A DNA stretch of 64,000 nucleotides from Marivivens donghaensis (GTDB lineage: Bacteria; Pseudomonadota; Alphaproteobacteria; Rhodobacterales; Rhodobacteraceae): the NCBI RefSeq assembly GCF_011806565.1, contig NZ_JAATOP010000008.1, positions 62,001-126,000 on the forward strand, written 5' to 3'. Made by a program: the position numbers and the translations under genes. Below the pieces are notes generated by a model. That model saw nothing but the letters and a program-made list of their open reading frames with translations, was not told the DNA's origin and did not search any database. This document shows, piece by piece, positions 1 through 9,219 of this stretch (within the stretch, counting starts at the first letter, position 1; the number at the start of each line of letters is the position of its first letter).

Positions 1-11
1 AGGAGGTCGCC

Positions 12-989
12 ATGCTCTCTGCACTCGCCCAGCGCCGTCGGTTTAAGGATCTGACAGAACAGGAAATTCTGGCTCTCGCAATTTCGTCCGAGGAGGACGA
101 TGCGCGTATATACAGAATGTATGGCAAGAGCCTCCGCGCCGAATTCCCCGCCAGCGCGGCCGTTTTCGACGAGATGGCAGCAGAGGAAGACACGCACCGC
201 GAACGCCTGATTGCAGAGCACCAGCGCCGCTTTGGTGATGTGATTCCGCTGATCCGCCGCGAACACGTCAGCGGCTACTACACCCGCCGCCCCGTCTGGC
301 TGGTCGAAAACCTCGGCATCGAGCGTATCCGCGAAGAAGCCGCCAACATGGAGCGCGATGCGGAGCGGTTTTACCTTGCTGCGGCCAAGTCGACCTCGGA
401 TGCAGGCACCCGCAAACTGCTCGGCGATCTGGCTGCGGCGGAAGCGGGCCATAACCAGAAAGCCGTCGACCTCGAACACGAGCACCTGACCGACGAGCAC
501 ATCGACGACGAAGCAAAAGCCGCGCACCGTCAGTTCGTCCTGACCTACGTCCAGCCGGGTCTGGCGGGTTTGATGGACGGCTCGGTGTCGACCCTCGCCC
601 CTATCTTTGCAACCGCATTTGCGACCGAAGACCCGATGACCACGCTTCAGGTCGGCCTCGCCGCGTCGATCGGTGCGGGCATTTCCATGGGCTTTACCGA
701 GGCCGCTTCGGACGACGGTCAAATCTCGGGCCGCGGCTCGCCGGTCAAACGCGGTGTCGCAACGGGCGTGATGACCACGCTCGGCGGTCTGGGTCACGCC
801 CTGCCCTACCTCATCCCGCATTTCTGGACGGCGACCGTCATCGCGCTGATCATCGTCTTCGTTGAACTCTGGGCAATTACGTGGATCCAGAACAAATACA
901 TGGACACCCCGTTCTTCCGCGCCGCATTCCAAGTCGTCGTCGGCGGCGCACTGGTGTTTGCCGCAGGTGCCCTGATCGGGGCGGGCTAG
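12..989 (+). CDS. mbfA: Membrane-bound ferritin / VIT1-type iron transporter
   Basis: 325 aa. Residues 1-165 form a rubrerythrin-like four-helix domain with two ExxH diiron motifs visible (E59xxH62 and E144xxH147) and further acidic residues around E28 and E114. Residues about 180-325 are hydrophobic with several membrane segments and resemble the CCC1/VIT1 transporter family. This two-part architecture is that of MbfA, known in alphaproteobacteria as an inner-membrane iron exporter protecting against iron and peroxide stress. A strong AGGAGG Shine-Dalgarno lies at 1-6, fixing the ATG at 12. Any Irr-type operator would be left of the window. It reads towards gpmI with 115 bases between, so cotranscription is possible but not shown. 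Confidence 0.88.
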   Translation: MLSALAQRRRFKDLTEQEILALAISSEEDDARIYRMYGKSLRAEFPASAAVFDEMAAEEDTHRERLIAEHQRRFGDVIPLIRREHVSGYYTRRPVWLVENLGIERIREEAANMERDAERFYLAAAKSTSDAGTRKLLGDLAAAEAGHNQKAVDLEHEHLTDEHIDDEAKAAHRQFVLTYVQPGLAGLMDGSVSTLAPIFATAFATEDPMTTLQVGLAASIGAGISMGFTEAASDDGQISGRGSPVKRGVATGVMTTLGGLGHALPYLIPHFWTATVIALIIVFVELWAITWIQNKYMDTPFFRAAFQVVVGGALVFAAGALIGAG

Positions 990-1104
990 TCACGATCTGC
1001 GAAAAATCGCTGTTCCACGCAGTATTTTCATACCGCCGAAACCGTAGGGCTGTTCCTTGGCCCGACGGAACGCTAAGACTTGCCCGAGTATGAAGGAGCC
1101 GATT

Positions 1105-2625
1105 ATGAGCCGACCCAAACCCGTTGTCCTGTGTATTCTCGACGGTTGGGGTAAGCGCGCGGACAGCACCGCCAACGCGCCGACCCTTGCGAACACCCCC
1201 ACATTCGACCGTCTTCAGTCCGAATGCCCCACGGCAGAGCTGATTACGCACGGTCCGGACGTCGGCCTTCCTACCGGCCAGATGGGCAACTCCGAAGTCG
1301 GCCATACCAACATCGGCGCGGGCCGCGTCGTTGCCATGGACCTTGGCCAGATCGACCTGTCGATGGAAGACGGCAGCTTCGGTGAAAAAGAAGCGCTGGT
1401 CGACTTCATCGACAAGATCAAGGAAACCGGCGGCCGCGCGCACCTGATGGGCGTTGTGTCGGACGGCGGCGTTCACGGTCACATCGACCACATCGTCTCC
1501 GCCGCCAAGGTTCTGCGCGATGCTGGCCTGCCTGTCGTGCTGCACGCGATCACCGATGGTCGCGATGTCGCGCCGAAGTCGGCTGACGGTTTCATAAAAG
1601 ACCTGCTCGACCGTCTGCCGGAGGGCTGCGACGTCGTCACCGTGACAGGCCGCTACTACGCGATGGACCGCGACAACCGTTGGGAACGCGTTTCGACCGC
1701 CTACGAGGCAATGGTCGACGGCAAAGGCCAATTCACTGCCGACAACGCTGCGCAGGCCGTCGAAGATGCCTATGGTCGCGACGAAATGGACGAGTTCATC
1801 AAGGCGACTGTCATCGGCGATTATGATGGCGTGAAAGAGGGTGACGGCCTGTTCTGCCTGAACTTCCGCGCTGACCGTGCCCGCGAAATCCTCGCCGCAA
1901 TCGGCAACCCCGAGTTTGACGGCTTCGATCGTGGAGCGCTGCCGCCGTTCGCCGCGCTGCTCGGCATGGTGCAGTACTCGTCGGCCCACAACGAGTGGTA
2001 CGAGACCGTTTTCCCGAAGCGCGAAATCGTCAACACTCTTGGCGCTTGGGTTGCCAAGCACGGCCTGACCCAGTTCCGTCTGGCGGAGACCGAAAAATAC
2101 CCGCACGTCACGTTCTTCCTCAACGGCGGCAAAGAAGAGCCCGAGGAAGGCGAAGACCGTTACATGCCGAAATCGCCCAAGGTCGCGACCTATGACCTCC
2201 AGCCCGAAATGTCGGCGCCCGAAGTGACCGAGAAGTTCGTGGAAGCCATCGAAAAAGGGTACGATCTGATCGTCACCAACTACGCCAACCCCGACATGGT
2301 CGGTCACACCGGTGATCTGGATGCCGCGATCAAGGCTTGCGAAGCTGTCGATCAGGGCCTGACCAAGGTCGTTGCAGCGCTCGAAAAAGCTGGCGGCGCG
2401 ATGGTGATCACTGCCGACCACGGTAACTGCGAAACGATGATCGACCCTGAAACCGGCGGCGCACACACTGCGCACACGCTGAACCACGTTTCGGTAGCTG
2501 TATTCGGCGCGCCCGAAGGCACGACACTCCGCAACGGTCGCCTCGCGGATCTCGCTCCGACCATTTTGGACCTGATGGGACTGGAGAAACCGGAAGAGAT
2601 GACCGGGGAAAGCCTGATCAAGTGA
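1105..2625 (+). CDS. gpmI: 2,3-bisphosphoglycerate-independent phosphoglycerate mutase
   Basis: 506 aa, the usual family length. It interconverts 3- and 2-phosphoglycerate in glycolysis/gluconeogenesis using two Mn ions and a phosphoserine. The N terminus VVLCILDGWG carries the first metal aspartate, and GQMGNSEVGHTNIGAG (residues 58-73) contains the nucleophile S63. The C-terminal ITADHGNCE holds metal ligands. The frame is open upstream to 1057, but ATG 1105 has AAGGAG at 1093-1098 with ideal spacing and begins just before the conserved core. The stop overlaps the start of the next gene (TGATG), implying translational coupling with the EnvC-like gene and an operon running through ctpA. Confidence 0.95.
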   Translation: MSRPKPVVLCILDGWGKRADSTANAPTLANTPTFDRLQSECPTAELITHGPDVGLPTGQMGNSEVGHTNIGAGRVVAMDLGQIDLSMEDGSFGEKEALVDFIDKIKETGGRAHLMGVVSDGGVHGHIDHIVSAAKVLRDAGLPVVLHAITDGRDVAPKSADGFIKDLLDRLPEGCDVVTVTGRYYAMDRDNRWERVSTAYEAMVDGKGQFTADNAAQAVEDAYGRDEMDEFIKATVIGDYDGVKEGDGLFCLNFRADRAREILAAIGNPEFDGFDRGALPPFAALLGMVQYSSAHNEWYETVFPKREIVNTLGAWVAKHGLTQFRLAETEKYPHVTFFLNGGKEEPEEGEDRYMPKSPKVATYDLQPEMSAPEVTEKFVEAIEKGYDLIVTNYANPDMVGHTGDLDAAIKACEAVDQGLTKVVAALEKAGGAMVITADHGNCETMIDPETGGAHTAHTLNHVSVAVFGAPEGTTLRNGRLADLAPTILDLMGLEKPEEMTGESLIK

Positions 2626-3746
2626 TGATCCGCGCAGCGGCAATTGTATTTGCTCTCTGGTCCGGTGCCGCAATCGCGGAAACCGGTCCGGCAGAGGCTG
2701 CGCAGGCGGCGGTGCAGCGGATCGAGTCCGCTGCGCTTATGCTCGACGATGCGTCCTCGGCTGATGACCGCGTTGCGGCACTGACCGAGACTGTCCGAGC
2801 CTACGAGGAAGGCCTGATTTCGCTTCGCGAGGGGCTGCGCAGGGCATCAATCCGCCAGACCACCCTCGAACAGAAGCTCGAAGCGAAGTCGGACGAGATC
2901 GGCAACCTGCTGGGCGTGCTGCAATCCATGAGCCGCTCTCCCGCTCCTGTTCTGTTGCTACACCCCTCCGGTGCACTCGGCACGGCGCGGTCGGGTATGA
3001 TCGTGGCGGATGTGACACCTGCGCTTCAGGATCAGGCGAACGAGCTGAAGGCCGAGCTGGAAGAGGTCGCCACCCTCCGCGACATTCAGGCGAATGCTGC
3101 GGAAATGCTGTCGGAGGGCCTCGACGGAGCGCAAGCGGCGCGCACCGCGCTTTCGGAAGCCGTTTCCAAGCGCGAAGACATGCCCCAACGCTTCGTCGAA
3201 GATCAGGTGCAGATGGCTCTGCTGATCGCGTCCGTTGAAACGCTCGATGCGCTGGCAAGCGGGCTCGACGATACGATCAACGGTGACGTCACCGGCGTGG
3301 CCCCCGATGCGCTGGCGCTGCGCGGTGAAATCCCGCTGCCCGTACAGGGCCGCATCCTGCGCGGCTTCAACGAAGAAGACCTTGCCGGCATCGTCCGTCC
3401 GGGCACGCTGATTGCAACACAGCCTCGCACGATGGTGGTTACTCCGGTCGCGGCGACGCTCCGTTTTCGCGGACAATTGCTCGACTACGGTAACGTCGTG
3501 GTGACTGAGCCCGCTGCGGGCATCCTTTTCATTTACGCCGGACTGGCAGATGTGTTTGGTGAGGTCGGTGACGTGCTGCCAGCCGGAACGCCGGTCGGCC
3601 TGATGGGAGGCGATGCGCCTCTCGTTGACGAGATTTTGACCGATCTCGACGCAGGAGCGGGCGCACGCGCGACGGAGAGCCTTTATCTCGAAGTGCGAGA
3701 GGGGCAAACTCCGGTAGACCCCGCGACTTGGTTCGCGATCGAATAG
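2625..3746 (+). CDS. EnvC-like murein hydrolase activator (degenerate M23/LytM)
   Basis: 373 aa from ATG 2625; a GTG at 2622 is an alternative. Signal peptide MIRAAAIVFALWSGAAIA, then a long glutamate/arginine-rich coiled coil (about 30-210), then a LytM/M23-like beta domain at the C terminus (about 235-373). The zinc-binding HxxxD and HxH of active M23 peptidases are absent: GFNEED and LYLEVRE stand where they should be. Coiled coil plus dead LytM is the EnvC pattern, in which the protein does not cut murein but activates cell-division amidases in the periplasm. Position between gpmI and ctpA is a common alphaproteobacterial arrangement. Confidence 0.82.
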   Translation: MIRAAAIVFALWSGAAIAETGPAEAAQAAVQRIESAALMLDDASSADDRVAALTETVRAYEEGLISLREGLRRASIRQTTLEQKLEAKSDEIGNLLGVLQSMSRSPAPVLLLHPSGALGTARSGMIVADVTPALQDQANELKAELEEVATLRDIQANAAEMLSEGLDGAQAARTALSEAVSKREDMPQRFVEDQVQMALLIASVETLDALASGLDDTINGDVTGVAPDALALRGEIPLPVQGRILRGFNEEDLAGIVRPGTLIATQPRTMVVTPVAATLRFRGQLLDYGNVVVTEPAAGILFIYAGLADVFGEVGDVLPAGTPVGLMGGDAPLVDEILTDLDAGAGARATESLYLEVREGQTPVDPATWFAIE

Positions 3747-3756
3747 AGGTAGGAAT

Positions 3757-5091
3757 ATGAAAAAATTCGCTTTCGCCGCAGTGACCGGCACCGTGCTCGG
3801 TGTTCTGGCAACGACACAGCTGGCGGGGCCGCTGATCGCACAGGAAAACGACAGCAACGCTACCATCTACGAGCAAATGGATATGTTCGGCGACATCTTC
3901 GACCGTATCCGCGCACAATACGTCGAAGAAGTCGACGAGAAGGAACTGATCGACGCGGCGATCAACGGTATGTTGACCTCGCTCGACCCGCACTCCAGCT
4001 ATCTGTCGCCCGACGACGCTGCTGACATGCGCATCCAGACCACCGGTGAATTCGGCGGCCTCGGCATCGAAGTCACGCAGGAAGAAGGCTGGGTCAAAGT
4101 CGTTTCCCCGATGGACGGCACCCCTGCCGATGCAGCTGGCGTCATGTCCGGTGACTTCATCACCCACGTCGATGGCGAGAGCCTGCTTGGCCTGACGCTG
4201 GACGAGGCGGTCGAGTTGATGCGCGGTCCGGTCGGCTCCGAAACCATTCTGACGCTGGTGCGCGAAGACACTGCCGAGCCGTTCGATGTGTCGATCATCC
4301 GCGATACCATCAAGCTGACCGCCGTCCGCGCGCGTACCGAAGGCAAAGCCGTCGTCCTGCGTATCGCGACTTTCAGCGACCAGACTTTCTCCGACCTCGA
4401 AGCGGGTCTGCAAGAACAGGTCGAAGAGGCTGGCGGCATCGAGAACGTTAACGGTGTGATCCTAGACCTTCGCAACAACCCCGGCGGTCTGCTCAATCAG
4501 GCGATCTACGTTGCCGACGCGTTCCTTGACGCGGGCGAGATCGTTTCGACCCGTGGCCGTAGCGCCGAAGACGGTGATCGCTTCAACGCAACGCCGGGTG
4601 ACTTGGCCGAAGGTCTGCCGATCGTCGTGCTGATCAACGGTGGCTCGGCCTCTGCGTCCGAGATCGTGTCGGGCGCCCTTCAGGATCACCGCCGCGCTAT
4701 CGTCGTTGGCACCAAGTCCTTCGGTAAGGGCTCGGTTCAGACCCTGATGCCGCTGCGTGGTGACGGTGCGATCCGTCTGACGACCGCGCGCTATTACACG
4801 CCTTCGGGTCGCTCGATCCAGTCGCTCGGCATTCAGCCGGACATCATCGTCGAACAGCCGATGCCTGCCGATGTGAGCGAAGAGGACGAAGGCAACCAGC
4901 GCGCCCAGCGTTCCGAAGCCGATCTGCGCGGTGCTCTGGTCAACGACAGCCTGAGCGAAGACGAAATCCGTCAGATCGAGGAAGACGCTGCCGAAGCCGA
5001 AGCAACTGCGGCGCTTCGTGACGAGGATTACCAGCTGGCCTACGCCATCGACATTATCCGCGGCCTCAGCGCGCTGAACACCAAAGAGTAA
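3757..5091 (+). CDS. ctpA: Carboxy-terminal processing protease, S41 family
   Basis: 444 aa periplasmic serine protease. A signal/anchor segment covers residues 1-28 and a PDZ domain about 95-170 (FGGLGIEV, SPMDGTPADAAGV). In the S41 catalytic core, NGGSASASEIVSGALQD holds the likely nucleophile S299, followed by GTKSFGKGSVQ with general base K324 and Q328; the Ser-Lys spacing of 25 matches the CtpB type. The acidic tail is variable. It lies 10 bases after the EnvC-like gene and is almost certainly cotranscribed with it. Family members process envelope proteins and peptidoglycan hydrolases, which fits the neighbour. Confidence 0.93.
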   Translation: MKKFAFAAVTGTVLGVLATTQLAGPLIAQENDSNATIYEQMDMFGDIFDRIRAQYVEEVDEKELIDAAINGMLTSLDPHSSYLSPDDAADMRIQTTGEFGGLGIEVTQEEGWVKVVSPMDGTPADAAGVMSGDFITHVDGESLLGLTLDEAVELMRGPVGSETILTLVREDTAEPFDVSIIRDTIKLTAVRARTEGKAVVLRIATFSDQTFSDLEAGLQEQVEEAGGIENVNGVILDLRNNPGGLLNQAIYVADAFLDAGEIVSTRGRSAEDGDRFNATPGDLAEGLPIVVLINGGSASASEIVSGALQDHRRAIVVGTKSFGKGSVQTLMPLRGDGAIRLTTARYYTPSGRSIQSLGIQPDIIVEQPMPADVSEEDEGNQRAQRSEADLRGALVNDSLSEDEIRQIEEDAAEAEATAALRDEDYQLAYAIDIIRGLSALNTKE

Positions 5092-5097
5092 AGAAAC

Positions 5098-5122
5098 ACC
5101 GGCGGCGTTCTGCGCCGCCGGT
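5098..5122 (+). terminator. Perfect 10-bp hairpin between ctpA and rppH
   Basis: ACCGGCGGCG (5098-5107) and CGCCGCCGGT (5113-5122) are perfectly complementary around a 5-base loop. No run of T follows, so it may be a weak terminator, an RNA-end stabiliser after ctpA, or a structure upstream of the rppH GTG start 18 bases later. Confidence 0.5.
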
Positions 5123-5139
5123 TCGCCAAGGACGACACT

Positions 5140-5622
5140 GTGACACCCGAAGACATCGCCAAACTTCCTTACCGCCCCTGCGTTGGCGTGATGCTCGCCA
5201 ACAAAGAGGGCAAGGTGTTCGTCGGTCAGCGCAATGACCGCGATCATGATGCTTGGCAGATGCCCCAAGGCGGTATCGACGACGGCGAAGAGGCCAAAAC
5301 CGCTGCCATTCGCGAGCTCTGGGAAGAAACCGGCGTGACCGATGATCTTGTCGTTCTCGAAGCCGAAACCGAAGATTGGGTCGCCTACGATCTGCCACAT
5401 GACGTCGTTCCGCACATCTGGAAGGGCAAGTATCGCGGCCAGAAACAGAAGTGGTTCCTGTTCCGCTTCGAAGGCACCGACGACCAGATCGACATTCAGT
5501 CCGAACATCCCGAGTTCACCACTTGGAAGTGGATCGCTGTGGATGAGCTGGTGGATGCGATCGTGCCGTTCAAGCGCGCCGTTTACGAACAGGTCGTCGC
5601 GGAACTAGGCCCGAAGGTCTAA
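5140..5622 (+). CDS. rppH: RNA pyrophosphohydrolase, Nudix family
   Basis: 160 aa with a GTG start. The complete Nudix box GGxDxGE-x(4)-AAxREL-x-EETG is at residues 44-65, with Q43 and the aromatic-rich C-terminal half typical of RppH/NudH ([21 protein letters not shown]). RppH removes pyrophosphate from 5'-triphosphorylated mRNA and so starts RNase E-dependent decay; the YRGQKQKW stretch separates it from other Nudix enzymes. Its stop overlaps by four bases the stop of the convergent lytic transglycosylase gene. Confidence 0.92.
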   Translation: MTPEDIAKLPYRPCVGVMLANKEGKVFVGQRNDRDHDAWQMPQGGIDDGEEAKTAAIRELWEETGVTDDLVVLEAETEDWVAYDLPHDVVPHIWKGKYRGQKQKWFLFRFEGTDDQIDIQSEHPEFTTWKWIAVDELVDAIVPFKRAVYEQVVAELGPKV

Positions 5623-6803
5623 CCCCTCAGGTACCTCAGCATCAGCAAGCTTGGCCGCCCGTCTGCGGGCAGGCCAACGTTGCGCTGCCAGTTGCGCAGC
5701 GCAGAACGTGTCTGGCTACCGGGCTTTCCATCGACGGGACCGGCATCATAACCCATTGCATTCAAACGTCTTTGCATGTCCGCCGCCTCTGCCGAGGTTA
5801 ACGAGCGGTCACCGCGCGGCCAGCTCGCCACAAACGGACCGCCACCCGCGATCCGGTCCGCAAGGTGCCCGACGCCCATCACGTAGGCTTCGGAATTGTT
5901 ATAGCGTTCAATGGTGCGGAAGTTGGCGAAGGTCATGAGAGCGACGCCGCTCGCACCCGCTGGCGTCAGAATGCCCGCGCTGCCGTAGTCCGGCACAGGC
6001 TGGCGGTTGGTGCCGACAACGCCCTGCTGCGCCCACTCGGACGGCATACGGCTGACGCTGCGGTCTGACTGGCTGAAATCGAACGTGCGCGGCAGCAGGA
6101 CCTCTACTGCCCACGGAACACCGCGCCGCCAGTTAAAACGGGACAGATAGGAAGCCGTAGATGCCAGCGCATCGGTCGGGTCGTCAGACCAGACATTGCG
6201 GCGGCCATCGCCGTCGAAATCAACGGCATAGGCTTCGAACGACGTTGGGATGAACTGCGTGTGACCCATCGCGCCTGCCCAGCTTCCGGTGAATTGCGCG
6301 GGGGCGACGTTGCCTGCCTGAAGAATACGAAGCGCGGCCATCAATTGCGTTTCAAAGAACCGCCCGCGCCGTCCGTCGTAAGCCAGCGTTGCCAGCGCCT
6401 CGATCACGGGGACATCGCCGCGACGGGTGCCGTAGGCGCTCTCCATCCCCCAGATCGCAGCGACGATATTGGCGGGCACGCCGTAGGTCGCCTCGATGCG
6501 GCCAAGAGTATTGAGCTGTCGGCGATAGGCTTCGCGCCCGTTGGACACACGACTGTCAGACACAACGAGGTCGAGGTACTCCCAGATCTGGCGATTGAAT
6601 TCAGCCTGATTACGGTCCCGCTCGACCACGTCCGAATTGTAGCGGACGTTGGCAAAGGCGACGTCTAGCCAGTCCTGCCGGATGCCACGCGACCGCGCGC
6701 GGGATTTGAACGCACTCACCCACGCATCGAACCCTGACTGGGCGTGAGCAAAGGTGGGAAAAACTGCTAGAGCTGCGAGGAGCGAGCGGCGGGAGAAGGG
6801 CAT
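5619..6803 (-). CDS. Lytic murein transglycosylase (MltB type) with peptidoglycan-binding domain
   Basis: 394 aa from ATG 6803; GTG 6812 in frame is possible. Signal [21 protein letters not shown] has a twin-arginine-like SRRSLL. Residues about 25-310 form the SLT_2 (MltB) domain, with the catalytic glutamate in [11 protein letters not shown] and the conserved [13 protein letters not shown] and [10 protein letters not shown] blocks. The C-terminal 60 residues are a peptidoglycan-binding repeat ([20 protein letters not shown]). It cleaves murein between MurNAc and GlcNAc to give 1,6-anhydro ends. No lipobox, so it is probably periplasmic and soluble. Convergent with rppH, with overlapping stops. 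Confidence 0.88.
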   Translation of the reverse strand: MPFSRRSLLAALAVFPTFAHAQSGFDAWVSAFKSRARSRGIRQDWLDVAFANVRYNSDVVERDRNQAEFNRQIWEYLDLVVSDSRVSNGREAYRRQLNTLGRIEATYGVPANIVAAIWGMESAYGTRRGDVPVIEALATLAYDGRRGRFFETQLMAALRILQAGNVAPAQFTGSWAGAMGHTQFIPTSFEAYAVDFDGDGRRNVWSDDPTDALASTASYLSRFNWRRGVPWAVEVLLPRTFDFSQSDRSVSRMPSEWAQQGVVGTNRQPVPDYGSAGILTPAGASGVALMTFANFRTIERYNNSEAYVMGVGHLADRIAGGGPFVASWPRGDRSLTSAEAADMQRRLNAMGYDAGPVDGKPGSQTRSALRNWQRNVGLPADGRPSLLMLRYLRG

Positions 6804-6873
6804 GATGGGCACCTAGTAAATTACTTTACACCGGAACTAGCCCGCACCCTCTGCCTGCCAAATCGGCCCGCGG

Positions 6874-6893
6874 AAAACCGCCGTTAACGGCGG
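6874..6893 (-). terminator. rnr terminator overlapping the stop codon
   Basis: CCGCCGTTAACGGCGG at 6878-6893 is a perfect 16-bp palindrome followed on the minus strand by TTTT (6877-6874). The rnr stop TAA lies at its centre, so the hairpin forms only after the terminating ribosome leaves. Confidence 0.7.
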
Positions 6894-9142
6894 GTCCGCT
6901 TCACCTTGCGCTCTTTGATCGCCGCTTTCTTCTTGGACGTTTTCAGCTTCTTCTTCATAGGCTTACCGCCGCGGCCACGTGCGCCGCCGCCATTGGCGAT
7001 CCGTTTTTCGTCAAGCGTCACGATCTCTGCCGTGATGCCGCCGGTGACGGGCAGCGCCTCGATCAGTTTGACCGTGACGCGCTGGCCCATCGCAACGACC
7101 ATGCCCGATCGGGTGCCGACCAGTTGTTGCGTGTCCTGATGATATTCGAAAAACTCCGTGCCAAGCGTGCGGATTGGAACCAGCGCGTCGGCGCCGCTTT
7201 CGTCCAGCTTCACAAAGACGCCGAATTTGGCGATCCCGTTGATGCGGCCGCCGATGATCTCGCCCACACGTTCGGACATGAACGCCGCGAGATAACGGTC
7301 GGTCGTGTCGCGCTCCGCCATCATGGAACGGCGCTCGGTGTTGGAAATCTGCTCTGCCGTGGCGTCGAGGTGTTCGACATCCCAATCCGACAGACCGTCG
7401 TTGCCCCACTTGTGCGCCTTGATCAGCGCGCGGTGGACAATGAGGTCCGAATAGCGGCGGATCGGCGAGGTGAAGTGCGCATAGTTGCGCAGCGCCAGAC
7501 CGAAGTGCCCGAAGTTTTCTGGGCTGTAATACGCCTGCGTCATCGACCGCAGCGTGGCGATGTTGATCAGTTCGTCGTTCGGCGTGCCCTCGGCCTGCTG
7601 GAGCAGTTGGTTCAAGTGACGGGTTTGCAGCACCTGCCCCTTCGCCAGCACCAGACCGCTGGCCTGCGCGACTTCGCGCAGGTTCTCCAGCTTTTCCTGA
7701 CCCGGTTCTTCGTGGACACGGAACAGCAGCGGGGTCTTGTGCTTCACCAGTTCTTCGGCAGCGGCGACGTTTGCCAGCACCATGAACTCTTCAATCAGCT
7801 TGTGCGCGTCATAGCGTTCCTTGAACTGGATCGAGGCGACCTGCCCTTCGTCGTTCAGAACGATCTGACGTTCGGGCAGATCGAGCTCCAGCGGCTGACG
7901 GGCTTCGCGGGCGCGTTTAAGCGCAGCGTAGGCACCCCAGAGCGGACGCAGAACGGTGTCGAGCAGCGGCTCAGTGCGTTCGTCAGGCTCGCCGTTGATG
8001 GCTTTCTGCGCGTCCTCATAGGCGAGCGACGCCTTCGACTGCATCAGGCCGCGGGTGAAACGATGGGACAGCTTACGGCCGTCCTTGTCGATCTTCATCT
8101 GCACAGCCATGCAGGCGCGCGGGACGTCTTCGTGCAGCGAACACAGGTCGCCCGACAGACGGTCGGGCAGCATCGGCACAACGCGGTCGGGGAAGTAGCT
8201 GGAGTTGCCGCGCTTGCGGGCTTCGCGGTCAAGCTCGGAACCCGGACGCACGTAGTGAGCCACATCAGCAATCGCGACCCAGAGCAGGAAGCCGCCCTTG
8301 TTATTCGGATCATCGTCAGGGATCGCCAGCACCGCGTCGTCGCGGTCACGCGCGTCTGGCGGGTCGATCGTGACCAGAGGCAGATCGCGCAGGTCTTCGC
8401 GGCCCTTCAGACCAGCGGGTTTGCACTTATCGGCCTCAGCGATCACCTCGTCGGGGAACTGATCGGGAATGCCGTGCTGGTGGATCGCGATAAGGCTCAC
8501 GGCCTTCGGCGCGCTGGGATCGCCCAGACGCGACACGATGCGGGCCTTCGGCAAACCGAGGCGGCCTTTCGGACCCGACTGCTCAGCCTCGACCAGTTCG
8601 CCGTCCTTGGCGCCGTGTTCGGCGCTCGCGGGGACGATCCACTGTTTGTCGGAGCCCTTGTCGACCGGAATGATCCGACCGCCTTCGTGAGCCTTGCGGT
8701 AAATGCCAACGATGCGCAGCGGGTTGGTGCCGACCTTGCGGATCAGGCGCGCCGTGTAGTCGTATTCCTCGCCGCCGACCTCGGTCATCCGCGCAAGGAT
8801 GCGGTCGCCTTGACCGAGCCCGTCTTCGTCATTCTGCATCATCAAAATGGTCGGCGCATCACCTTCGCCATGCCATTCGAGCGGTCGCGCCCAGAGGTCG
8901 CCATTGCTGTCAGGCGGCAGAACTTGCAGCAGCGACACAGGCGGCAGCTTCTCGCGGTCACGATAGGACGAACGGCGGCGGGTCAGCGTGCCGTCGTTCT
9001 CCATCTCGCGCAGGACGCGCTTGAGGTCGATACGCGCAGCACCTTTGATGCCAAAGGCTTTGGCGATGTCACGCTTCGCTGCGTGGGTGGGGTTGTCGGA
9101 AATCCACTGAAGGATTTCTTCTTTCGAAGGAATACGGGTCAT
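6884..9142 (-). CDS. rnr: Ribonuclease R
   Basis: 752 aa, a 3'-5' exoribonuclease able to degrade structured RNA. Order: N-terminal winged-helix region (1-75), cold-shock-type OB domains (to about 230), RNB catalytic domain with the aspartate cluster in DPPDARDRDDAV and the RCLS-like YAHFTSPIRRYSDLIVHR, an S1 domain (GRINGIAKFGVFVKLDESGADALVP) and a lysine/arginine-rich tail. All catalytic aspartates are present. ATG 9142 is supported by the conserved start of the helix-turn-helix. The gene stands alone, with its own terminator downstream and 77 bases separating it from dapE upstream. Confidence 0.95.
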   Translation of the reverse strand: MTRIPSKEEILQWISDNPTHAAKRDIAKAFGIKGAARIDLKRVLREMENDGTLTRRRSSYRDREKLPPVSLLQVLPPDSNGDLWARPLEWHGEGDAPTILMMQNDEDGLGQGDRILARMTEVGGEEYDYTARLIRKVGTNPLRIVGIYRKAHEGGRIIPVDKGSDKQWIVPASAEHGAKDGELVEAEQSGPKGRLGLPKARIVSRLGDPSAPKAVSLIAIHQHGIPDQFPDEVIAEADKCKPAGLKGREDLRDLPLVTIDPPDARDRDDAVLAIPDDDPNNKGGFLLWVAIADVAHYVRPGSELDREARKRGNSSYFPDRVVPMLPDRLSGDLCSLHEDVPRACMAVQMKIDKDGRKLSHRFTRGLMQSKASLAYEDAQKAINGEPDERTEPLLDTVLRPLWGAYAALKRAREARQPLELDLPERQIVLNDEGQVASIQFKERYDAHKLIEEFMVLANVAAAEELVKHKTPLLFRVHEEPGQEKLENLREVAQASGLVLAKGQVLQTRHLNQLLQQAEGTPNDELINIATLRSMTQAYYSPENFGHFGLALRNYAHFTSPIRRYSDLIVHRALIKAHKWGNDGLSDWDVEHLDATAEQISNTERRSMMAERDTTDRYLAAFMSERVGEIIGGRINGIAKFGVFVKLDESGADALVPIRTLGTEFFEYHQDTQQLVGTRSGMVVAMGQRVTVKLIEALPVTGGITAEIVTLDEKRIANGGGARGRGGKPMKKKLKTSKKKAAIKERKVKRTRR

Positions 9143-9219
9143 TCGGCAGCACTATCATCGGTGCGCAGGGAACGCACCGTCCAAATCATACTGCAAACCT
9201 AGTCCGTTTTGGCCCGCAA

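Noticed and set aside
877-2673. 598-aa open frame antisense to gpmI
   Set aside because: Mirror frame of a high-GC coding gene; no recognisable motif, and gpmI is certain.
5619-6812. GTG 6812 as transglycosylase start
   Set aside because: ATG 6803 gives the canonical signal peptide; the extra three residues add nothing.
7124-9202. 692-aa open frame antisense to rnr
   Set aside because: Shadow of RNase R codon bias; low-complexity arginine/valine-rich translation with no domain.
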